Shown: one piece after another, positions 7,426 through 13,528 of the stretch
Numbering within the stretch: the first letter of the stretch is position 1
How the letters are laid out: the number at the start of each line of letters is the position of its first letter
Program-made: the position numbers and the translations under genes
Notes under the pieces: model-generated
Database searches by the model: none
What the model saw: the letters and a program-made list of their open reading frames with translations, nothing else
Told to the model about the DNA's origin: nothing
From: Acidobacteriota bacterium
GTDB taxonomy: Bacteria; Acidobacteriota; Blastocatellia; Pyrinomonadales; Pyrinomonadaceae
Length of the DNA stretch: 15,680 nt
Assembly: GCA_024640445.1 (NCBI GenBank)
Contig: JAHEEZ010000066.1
Span: forward strand, 1-15,680
Direction of reading: 5' to 3'

Positions 7426-8358
7426 TTATTGTTTTCGGGCGGGTAGCGGACGGTTGATCTCCTCTTCCGTTATGTCCCGGTACGCGCAGATCATGTTGCG
7501 TCCAAGATGCTTTGCCCTGTACAACGCGGAGTCGGCCATTTCGACGAGTTCGATCGGATCTTCCGAATCTCCGGGAAATGTGGATATCCCGATGCTCATC
7601 GTGATGTGATGAATACCTGAAGGCTTCCCCTGCTTGATGACGCTAAAAGCCTGATGCTCTATCGTTTTCCTGATCCTCTCCGCCGCAATCAGCGCCTGGT
7701 TTATCTCCGCGTCGAGAAGGAAGGCGGCGAACTCCTCTCCGCCGAAGCGCGAAGCCACATCCCCATTGCGCAGGGTGCTTGTAATGCAGAGTCCGATCTC
7801 CTCGATCGTCTTGCTTCCGGTAAGGTGTCCAAACGTATCGTTGACGTTCTTAAAATGATCAATGTCCATCATCAGCACACAGAACGGCAGATCGTTCTGC
7901 TTTGCTCTTGCCGCTTCATGCCGGAGCTCAGAGAAGAACGAGCGGCTGGACAAGAGGCCGGTCAGGTCATCGTGTGCAAGAAGCCTGCGGATCTGGTGCT
8001 GATATTCCCTGTCTATCTCATCAAGAAGTTCGAATCTTAAAATGTGCCTGCCGATGGCGATCTTGTCGCCATTGTGAAGCGTTTCTTCGGAAATGCGTTC
8101 ACCGTTGAGAAAGGTGCCGCTTGGCGCCTTCAGGTCTGTCAGCAAATATGTTGTCGCACCGGTGCTTGAGTCGTGTTCCGCGGTGATCCTGGCATGGATG
8201 CGGGAAACCCTGGAATCATTGACGCGCACATCCGCCTCTATCGCGCGACCGAGGATGACTTCCTCCCGATCGAGCGGGATCGGCACAGCAAGAAGCTCTC
8301 CGGTCAGGAACACGAGTGCCGGGCGAAGATCTCTGGTTGAGCGCTTGGTCAAGGGCAT
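7426..8358 (-). CDS. FHA domain-containing diguanylate cyclase (GGDEF)
   Basis: Cytoplasmic enzyme predicted to make cyclic di-GMP from two GTP, with phosphothreonine-reading input. From the ATG at 8358 it has 310 residues. An FHA domain covers about 13-112 (ILGRAIEADV, then SRVSRIHAR, then SGTFLNGERI). A short coiled linker follows, then the GGDEF domain (about 126-300) with metal-binding Asp165 (MMDIDHFKNVND), active-site RFGGEEF (GGEEF at 206-210) and an intact inhibitory I-site RNGD (197-200) exactly five residues before it. No membrane helix is seen. The frame stays open to a TTG at 8436 (336 residues), but the extra 26 residues add nothing conserved, so the ATG is preferred; neither has a good Shine-Dalgarno. 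It lies 183 bases upstream of pilN on the same strand, which hints at c-di-GMP control of that system. Confidence 0.93.
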   Translation of the reverse strand: MPLTKRSTRDLRPALVFLTGELLAVPIPLDREEVILGRAIEADVRVNDSRVSRIHARITAEHDSSTGATTYLLTDLKAPSGTFLNGERISEETLHNGDKIAIGRHILRFELLDEIDREYQHQIRRLLAHDDLTGLLSSRSFFSELRHEAARAKQNDLPFCVLMMDIDHFKNVNDTFGHLTGSKTIEEIGLCITSTLRNGDVASRFGGEEFAAFLLDAEINQALIAAERIRKTIEHQAFSVIKQGKPSGIHHITMSIGISTFPGDSEDPIELVEMADSALYRAKHLGRNMICAYRDITEEEINRPLPARKQ

Positions 8359-8482
8359 AAGGTCGAAAGGTGAATCCGGGTTGGGCAAAGCAAAGGGGCG
8401 GGAGGCCTGAAATAGGATAACGTACTTATGGCGCAATTTGAAACAAAAAAAGGCTTAGGACCGCGGCTGTCCGTCTTCCGGT

Positions 8483-8511
8483 TTGCGAATATCGGGCGGA
8501 TGATCCATATT
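8483..8511 (+). promoter_or_regulatory. Candidate promoter of the heptosyltransferase operon
   Basis: TTGCGA (8483-8488) and CATATT (8506-8511) are spaced by 17 bases, each matching four of six consensus positions. The predicted start, about 8518-8520, falls on or next to the A of the ATG at 8520. Together with the absence of a Shine-Dalgarno this suggests a leaderless transcript. Confidence 0.35.
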
Positions 8512-8519
8512 TTTCTTGA

Positions 8520-9596
8520 ATGCGGATCCTGCTTGTAAAACTCAGCAGCATTGGCGACATCGTGCATACACTGCCCGCTGCCGCGGCGATCAAAAGGAAG
8601 TTTCCGGACTCCAGACTTTTCTGGGTCGCGGAACGCGGTTCCGCTGAATTGCTCCGAAACAACCCGATCCTGGATGGCCTCATCGAAGTCGACACAAGAG
8701 CTCTGAGGCGTGGAAAGGCAGTGCTTGGGAAGACATGGGAAGCTGCATTCAGGCAGTTTCGCGAACTCCGCGCCGCAGAGCTCGACCTTTCTATAGACTT
8801 TCAGGGTCTCCTCAAGTCAGCCACGATCGCAAAAGTATCAGGAGCAAAAAGAAGATTCGGTTTCGACAAGGAAGACCTTCGGGAACCCGCGAGCCGGATG
8901 TTGCTGACTGACAGGGTTGCCGTGGAATCCCGCCAGAACGTGGTTCTCAAAAACATAGAACTTGCTGAGAGTTCGATCGCAGCTTTTCTTGGAGATGACG
9001 ATCTGAAGCTTGAGAAGATTCGCCTGGATTTTCCCATCGGGACATCTGACGATGACAAACGAGACGCAAGTGAGATCGCAAGCCGCGCAGGGAATCGCTT
9101 CGCGATCCTGAATCCAGGCGGCGGCTGGGTCACAAAACTCTGGCACGCGGAGAAATATGGAGAGCTTGCCGATAATTTGAGCAACGAACTCGGCGTTACC
9201 CCGGTCCTTGCCGTCGGGCCGCGTGAAGCAGCGCTCGCGGAGAGAGTGAAATTGGCGTCGAGGTCGGGCAGCATAGTCGAGGCTTCCCTGGGTCTAAAGG
9301 CATTCTACGAACTGGCGAAATTGGCGGAGATTTATGTCGGAGGGGATACCGGCCCAACACATCTGGCTGTAGCGGCAGGTTGTCCGGTGGTGGGGATCTT
9401 CGGGCCGACCGAATGGTGGAGAAACGGCAGCAACGATCCGAATGACATATGTGTCGGGCGCGATGACATTGGCTGCCGAGTGGATTGCCATCGGCGGACC
9501 TGCGGAAAATGGATATGTATGGACATACCGGTCGATACGGTTTTCAAAGCGGTTGAGAGTCGTCTGAAAGCGGCGGTTCCCGCTTCAGGAGTTTGA
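8520..9596 (+). CDS. Glycosyltransferase family 9 (ADP-heptose:LPS heptosyltransferase, WaaC-like)
   Basis: Cytoplasmic/peripheral enzyme predicted to add heptose to the lipopolysaccharide inner core. The 358-residue product has the GT9 layout. The N-terminal half opens with RILLVKLSSIGDIVHTLPA, where Asp13 corresponds to the catalytic base of WaaC, followed by the acceptor-side motif DFQGLLKSA (93-101). The C-terminal nucleotide-sugar half has NPGGGWVTKLW and GGDTGPTHLA (274-283), then GIFGPTEW. The Cys-rich C-terminal stretch (CVGRDDIGC, then CHRRTC, then CM) is common in this family. It resembles WaaC more than WaaF in its N-terminal motifs, but I would not fix the symbol. It heads a plus-strand run of four closely packed genes. 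Its TGA is four bases before the TTG of the DNA methyltransferase. Confidence 0.92.
   Translation: MRILLVKLSSIGDIVHTLPAAAAIKRKFPDSRLFWVAERGSAELLRNNPILDGLIEVDTRALRRGKAVLGKTWEAAFRQFRELRAAELDLSIDFQGLLKSATIAKVSGAKRRFGFDKEDLREPASRMLLTDRVAVESRQNVVLKNIELAESSIAAFLGDDDLKLEKIRLDFPIGTSDDDKRDASEIASRAGNRFAILNPGGGWVTKLWHAEKYGELADNLSNELGVTPVLAVGPREAALAERVKLASRSGSIVEASLGLKAFYELAKLAEIYVGGDTGPTHLAVAAGCPVVGIFGPTEWWRNGSNDPNDICVGRDDIGCRVDCHRRTCGKWICMDIPVDTVFKAVESRLKAAVPASGV
9587..9591 (+). promoter_or_regulatory. Ribosome binding site deciding the methyltransferase start
   Basis: AGGAG inside the end of the heptosyltransferase gene stands nine bases before TTG 9601 and 18 bases before ATG 9610, so the TTG is better placed. 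The nearer ATG at 9596, which overlaps the upstream TGA, opens a frame that closes after five codons. Confidence 0.5.
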
Positions 9597-9600
9597 TGGT

Positions 9601-10725
9601 TTGTTATTTATGAAGCCAGGTGAAGCCATCGAAGTCCCCGCAACAGAAGGCGTAAAGTATGCCGGCTCAAAGCTTCGGCTTCTTCCTTTCATCCTGAAGC
9701 TCGCTGCTCGCACCGGCGCAAAGAGTGTTTTCGACGGGTTCTCGGGGACCACACGCGTGGCACAGGCTTTCGCGCAAACGGGTTATCGCGTCACATCGAA
9801 CGATGTGGCCGCGTGGTCGGGCGCTTTTGGCGAGTGTTACCTGATGAACCGGTTCGAACCATCGCATTACAGGCCGATGATCGATCACCTTAACGGGCTG
9901 CAGGGTGCTGACGGATGGTTCACGCAAATGTACGGCGGATCAGCCTCATCAAAGACATCCTCCGCGCGCGACGGGTTCAAAAAGCCTTTTCAGATCCACA
10001 ATATGAGGAAACTTGACGCGGTGCGACAAGAGATCGACGGGATGGGGCTTACGAAGATCGAGAGGAGCGTCCTGATTTCCAGCCTCATGCTTGCTCTCGA
10101 CAAAGTCGACAACACGATCGGGCATTTCGCTTCCTATCTTCGCCAATGGTCGCCGAGATCTTACGGTGAATTGAAGATGGAGGTGCCGCGACTGATCGCC
10201 GACGCGACCGGCCACCATGTTATCGCGGGGGACGTTTTCGACGCCGTCGATGGTGTGGAATCGGACCTCGCCTATTTCGATCCGCCGTATGGATCGAACA
10301 ATGAAAAGATGCCGCCTTCCAGGGTCCGATATCAGGGGTACTATCATTTCTGGACTACGGTTGTATTGAATGACAGGCCTGAGCTATTCGGAAAAGCGAA
10401 TCGAAGAAACGACAGCCGGGACGCCGAGGCGGGCTCTGTATTTGAAGAATTTCGGCGTGGTGCGGGTGGAGAATTGGTAGCGGTGGATGCCCTGCGGCGG
10501 CTTTTGAGCCGGGTAAGATCAAAGTACGTTATTCTCTCTTACAGTTCCGGGGGACGCGCCACGCGCGAGGCGCTGGAATCGGCGCTGAAAGAGAGCGGGG
10601 AACTGATCGAAGCGGTGGAGGTCGACCTGCGGAGGAACGTGATGGCCTCAATGCACTGGACGGGTACCTGGATCTCGGACCGCCCGGTTCAAAATCGAGA
10701 ATATCTCTTTCTTTTGAAAAAATAG
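9601..10725 (+). CDS. Solitary D12-class N6-adenine DNA methyltransferase
   Basis: Predicted S-adenosylmethionine-dependent DNA adenine methylase of 374 residues. Motif order is that of the D12 (Dam-like, alpha) class: KYAGSKLRLLPFI near the N-terminus (19-31), the SAM-binding motif I as DGFSGTTRVA (45-54), SNDV (66-69), and catalytic motif IV DPPY (227-230). Downstream is a conserved-looking block, YYHFWTTVVLNDRPELFGKA. Residues 90-200 form the probable target-recognition region. The start is probably TTG at 9601; ATG 9610 would shorten it by three residues. No restriction endonuclease, specificity subunit or nicking gene lies nearby. Flanking genes are a heptosyltransferase and a membrane methyltransferase whose GTG overlaps its TAG. 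A regulatory or orphan modification role is inferred; the recognition sequence cannot be read from the protein. Confidence 0.9.
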   Translation: MLFMKPGEAIEVPATEGVKYAGSKLRLLPFILKLAARTGAKSVFDGFSGTTRVAQAFAQTGYRVTSNDVAAWSGAFGECYLMNRFEPSHYRPMIDHLNGLQGADGWFTQMYGGSASSKTSSARDGFKKPFQIHNMRKLDAVRQEIDGMGLTKIERSVLISSLMLALDKVDNTIGHFASYLRQWSPRSYGELKMEVPRLIADATGHHVIAGDVFDAVDGVESDLAYFDPPYGSNNEKMPPSRVRYQGYYHFWTTVVLNDRPELFGKANRRNDSRDAEAGSVFEEFRRGAGGELVAVDALRRLLSRVRSKYVILSYSSGGRATREALESALKESGELIEAVEVDLRRNVMASMHWTGTWISDRPVQNREYLFLLKK

Positions 10726-11273
10726 TGGGAAAACGAAATACGACACTTTTGCAGAGGATACGGGTTCCGCTCGGATTCGTCTTCGGGGCTTTGTTCCTAT
10801 ATTTTGCTTCACCGACGCCGGTGTTACTGGCGATCGGCGTCTCGGTTGGGCTGATCGGACTTCTAACCCGCGCCTGGTCATCGGGTCATATCAAAAAGAA
10901 CAGGGAACTGGCCACTTCCGGCCCATATGCCTGGACCCGCAACCCGCTCTACCTCGGAAGCTTCATCATGGGCGGTGGATTGATGGTCGCCTCAGGCGTT
11001 TGGTGGTTGGGCGTGCTGTTCGCGATCTTGTTCCTTGGCATCTATCTGCCCGTGATGCGAATCGAAGCGCGTGAACTGACCCAGATTTTTGGAAAGGAAT
11101 ACAAGGAATATGCCGACACCGTTCCGCTTTTCCTGCCGGGGTTGAGGCCGAGCGGGGGTTCGGGCGGAAAATTTGATCGTGGACTGTATCTCAGATACCG
11201 CGAATATCAGGCGGCGATCGGCTTCCTTGTTGTGGTCGTGATACTTCTTTTTAAGGCATATCTGATAAAGTAG
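10725..11273 (+). CDS. Isoprenylcysteine carboxyl methyltransferase (ICMT)/PEMT-like membrane protein
   Basis: Integral membrane methyltransferase of 182 residues. Hydrophobic segments lie at about 13-28, 31-49, 74-90, 92-111 and 163-180. The SAM-binding family signature is present: GPYAWTRNPLYLG (66-78), then RIEARELTQIFGKEYKEYA (112-130) and PLFLPG. Bacterial members are generally uncharacterised; lipids, quinones or small thiols are possible substrates, and true prenyl-cysteine proteins are not expected. The GTG start overlaps the TAG of the DNA methyltransferase by one base (TAGTG), so translation is coupled. No Shine-Dalgarno is seen, and DUF3108 follows after five bases. Family confident, substrate unknown. 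Confidence 0.87.
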   Translation: MGKRNTTLLQRIRVPLGFVFGALFLYFASPTPVLLAIGVSVGLIGLLTRAWSSGHIKKNRELATSGPYAWTRNPLYLGSFIMGGGLMVASGVWWLGVLFAILFLGIYLPVMRIEARELTQIFGKEYKEYADTVPLFLPGLRPSGGSGGKFDRGLYLRYREYQAAIGFLVVVVILLFKAYLIK

Positions 11274-11278
11274 TAACA

Positions 11279-12139
11279 ATGTTAATTAGGGCTCTGACAA
11301 TCTTGATCTTCATAACGGCGACCGGACTGTACCCAGCCTACGGCCAGGGCGGAGGTCCGGTTGCGGTTCCGGCGTCAGAGGTCCGTACGTTCAAGAATCC
11401 GTATTTCGGGGGCGAGTCCCTTACTTATGAAGGGAAATACAAGAAGTTCGGTTTCGCCTTCAGTATTGCGGAGATGGAATTCCGGGTGATGGAACGGCCC
11501 GATTCCGATTCCTACTACATTCTTTCCGAAGCCAAGTCGAAGGGTTCTCTGACAAAACTCTTCAATTTCAAGTTCTACCAAAAGATCGAATCTACGATCG
11601 ACTCCCGGTCGCTTCAGGTGGTCAAGTCTGTCAAACGGGACGAGCAAGGTGACCGAATCCGCGACAGCGTCGCGGATTTCGATTACGCGATGAAACGGGT
11701 TACGTGGGTCGAGACGGATCCGAACGAGCCTGCAAAATCTCCGAAAAGGGTCGCTTCCACGATCACTCCTGAAACGCAGGACCTGGTCACGAGTGTGTTC
11801 ATGCTTCGAGGCAAGGATCTGGCGGTCGGAAAGCGTTACATTTTCAAGGTGAGCGATTCCGGTCTGGTCTATGATGTCCCTGTAAAGATCACCGCCCGCG
11901 AAAGGCAGAAGACCTTGTTTGGGAAGGTCTGGTGCTGGAAGATCGAGCCGGAGATATTCGGGGACGGGCGCGTGATCGAGCAGAAGGGAAGCCTTACGAT
12001 CTGGTTGACCGCTGACGAAAAGCGCGTGCCTGTCAGAGCGAAACTTAAGACCGAACTCGGCCGGGTGGAGATAAAGCTGGAGCGATATGTTCCCGCGTCT
12101 CCTCCGGCGCCAACTGACACAACTTCCCAACCCTCCTGA
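11279..12139 (+). CDS. Exported DUF3108 domain protein
   Basis: Secreted or periplasmic protein of 286 residues and unknown function. The first 22 residues are a signal peptide (LIRALTILIFITATGLYPAYG) with a likely cut before Gln23; no lipobox cysteine is present. The mature part (about 45-270) has the DUF3108 pattern of long beta strands: GESLTYEGKYKKFGFAF at the start, a central TPETQDLVTSVFMLRG, and WLTADEKRVPVRAK near the end. It ends in a Pro/Thr/Ser tail. DUF3108 proteins look like lipoprotein-carrier-like folds and are often encoded with envelope genes; that function is inferred. It is last in the four-gene run beginning with the heptosyltransferase, and a new promoter follows it. Confidence 0.88.
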   Translation: MLIRALTILIFITATGLYPAYGQGGGPVAVPASEVRTFKNPYFGGESLTYEGKYKKFGFAFSIAEMEFRVMERPDSDSYYILSEAKSKGSLTKLFNFKFYQKIESTIDSRSLQVVKSVKRDEQGDRIRDSVADFDYAMKRVTWVETDPNEPAKSPKRVASTITPETQDLVTSVFMLRGKDLAVGKRYIFKVSDSGLVYDVPVKITARERQKTLFGKVWCWKIEPEIFGDGRVIEQKGSLTIWLTADEKRVPVRAKLKTELGRVEIKLERYVPASPPAPTDTTSQPS

Positions 12140-12152
12140 CCGCCCCTGCGGC

Positions 12153-12181
12153 TTGTAACTTTGTGAAAAAATGCTCATAAT
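12153..12181 (+). promoter_or_regulatory. Sigma70-like promoter of the DUF4912 gene
   Basis: TTGTAA (12153-12158) and CATAAT (12176-12181) are spaced by 17 bases, the second matching five of six positions. Transcription would begin near 12188, leaving a leader of about 40 bases. This marks the boundary between the envelope gene run and the glucan pair. Confidence 0.5.
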
Positions 12182-12194
12182 GCCCTTTTTGGAT

Positions 12195-12213
12195 ATGGGC
12201 GGTTTTTGCCCGT
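12195..12213 (+). other. Hairpin in the DUF4912 leader
   Basis: GGGC (12197-12200) pairs with GCCC (12208-12211) around a GGTTTTT loop, extended by a G-U and an A-T pair. It lies in the predicted leader, 15 bases before the ATG, where a Shine-Dalgarno would be expected and none is seen. It is not a canonical terminator, since the T-run is in the loop. Confidence 0.3.
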
Positions 12214-12228
12214 GTCAATTGGGTCATA

Positions 12229-13443
12229 ATGAGCGAAAAAGACAAGAAGAAGAAACCTGCGGCGCCGGTCCGGAAAAAGACAGCAAAAGAGGCCATTGAA
12301 GATGCAACGGCCGAAAAGAAGCCTGTCAAAGCGAAGGCTGCTGCGAAGAAGCTTTCAAAGAAGGCGTCGCCTGAGAAGAAGCCTGTGTCCGCGAAAAAGC
12401 CTGCGGCCGATGCCGAGAAAGAGGTGCGCGAGATTACCTTCAAGGCTGACGAGCCTTTCGAAGGTTCATCCGGGTCTTCCGGTGCAAAGGCAACGCAGGA
12501 ACTGACCGGTCCCGCATCGGAGATCCCTCCGGCGGAAATCGTTCCCGCGGTTGCGGAGGCGACGGAACTGTCACCGTTATTCAGGAAGCTTGCGAATGCC
12601 GATCTTCCTGACTTGCCGCGTGAAAATCGCGCGAGACTGCAGATGCAGTCCCCGACGAGACTATATTTTTACTGGTCCATCAAGAACAACCCCTTCAGAA
12701 CCCTTAACCAGGCTTTCGGTGAAGGGACCGTCGCATACACGCTTGTAGTGAAACTGATCAACCACTCGAGGGGCACTGAAGAATTGCATCGCGTCGATCC
12801 GGAAGGCAATTGGTGGTTCGCCGCCGAGCCGGACTGCCTTTACAGGGCAGAGGTCGGATTCTATTCTACGAGCCGGCCTTACATCAGGATCATCGTATCG
12901 AATCACATACGGACGCCCAGGCGCAGTCCTTCCTGGCGCACGGACTATACTCCCAGGTTCACCGTTTCCGCGGATCAGTTCGCGGAGGTTCTCGACGTAT
13001 CAGGCTATCAGAGGGATGCGTTCGAGGTCGCCTTGGCGGGTGACGACAGGATCGCGGCCGACAATGCCGCCGACGGCGCGTTTCGAAAGCTGCTCGGAAA
13101 CCAGTCAAACGAGATCGAAGGTTCGGATGGAAATGAACTCCGATTCGTCCTGTTGGCGCTCGCATCCGGTTATTCGCTTGAGCAACTGAAAGACCAGATC
13201 AGTGACGCACTCTTCGCAAAGCTTGTGTCTCTCGGCGCGCGGTTTTCTGCCGAACAGGCGATGGCCGCATTGCAGGAATTCTTTGACGTGGAAACTGGTG
13301 AAGTGGAGGAGATCGAAGAGATCGGCCCGGCCGTTTTCGGTCTCAGCGCGATCAATTTTCCGAAGCGCGTGAAAACGCGTACCGTACCCAAAAAGTTATT
13401 GAACCGGCTTTCCAGGTTTGACACGGTCAGTTCGTCCCGTTAA
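12229..13443 (+). CDS. DUF4912 protein with Lys/Ala-rich histone-H1-like N-terminus
   Basis: Protein of 404 residues and unknown function. Residues 1-65 are almost wholly Lys, Ala, Pro and Glu, with repeated KKP blocks (EKKPVKAKAAAKK, SPEKKPVSAKKPAA) resembling a histone H1 tail. An acidic/Ser-Gly linker follows. The DUF4912 domain covers about 127-245: SPTRLYFYWSIKNNPFRTL, then VDPEGNWWFAAEPDCLYRAEVGF (an aromatic-rich strand pair) and YIRIIVSNHIRTPRRSPSWR. The last 150 residues are mainly helical, with an acidic VETGEVEEIEEIG. No signal or membrane segment is present, so it is cytoplasmic. The DUF4912 strands look like an immunoglobulin-like or carbohydrate-binding fold, and the next gene encodes an alpha-glucan branching enzyme, so binding of glucan is a reasonable but untested inference. 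Confidence 0.85.
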   Translation: MSEKDKKKKPAAPVRKKTAKEAIEDATAEKKPVKAKAAAKKLSKKASPEKKPVSAKKPAADAEKEVREITFKADEPFEGSSGSSGAKATQELTGPASEIPPAEIVPAVAEATELSPLFRKLANADLPDLPRENRARLQMQSPTRLYFYWSIKNNPFRTLNQAFGEGTVAYTLVVKLINHSRGTEELHRVDPEGNWWFAAEPDCLYRAEVGFYSTSRPYIRIIVSNHIRTPRRSPSWRTDYTPRFTVSADQFAEVLDVSGYQRDAFEVALAGDDRIAADNAADGAFRKLLGNQSNEIEGSDGNELRFVLLALASGYSLEQLKDQISDALFAKLVSLGARFSAEQAMAALQEFFDVETGEVEEIEEIGPAVFGLSAINFPKRVKTRTVPKKLLNRLSRFDTVSSSR

Positions 13444-13456
13444 GAAGGATAGTCAT

Positions 13457-13512
13457 ACCGGCCGGTGCTTTCCGCGGTTTTGTTCCGCCGTTCAGCGCCG
13501 GTCTTTTCATTT
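13457..13512 (+). terminator. Possible terminator or attenuator between DUF4912 and GH57 genes
   Basis: ACCGGC (13457-13462) can pair with GCCGGT (13497-13502), enclosing an inner GCGG/CCGC stem (13474-13477 with 13485-13488). A T-rich stretch, CTTTTCATTT, follows. The stem is broken and the T-run interrupted, so it may be a weak terminator or partial attenuator rather than a full stop, with the GH57 gene starting 17 bases later. Confidence 0.33.
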
Positions 13513-13528
13513 CGCGTAATCGTTCACT

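Noticed and set aside
8359..8436. N-terminal extension of the FHA-GGDEF protein from a TTG start
   Set aside because: The added 26 residues show no domain or signal-like feature and the TTG has no Shine-Dalgarno. The ATG at 8358 leaves the FHA domain complete.
11375..12178. A 267-codon minus-strand frame opposite the DUF3108 gene
   Set aside because: The plus frame has a signal peptide and the DUF3108 pattern. The minus product is Arg/Asp/Leu-rich shadow sequence.
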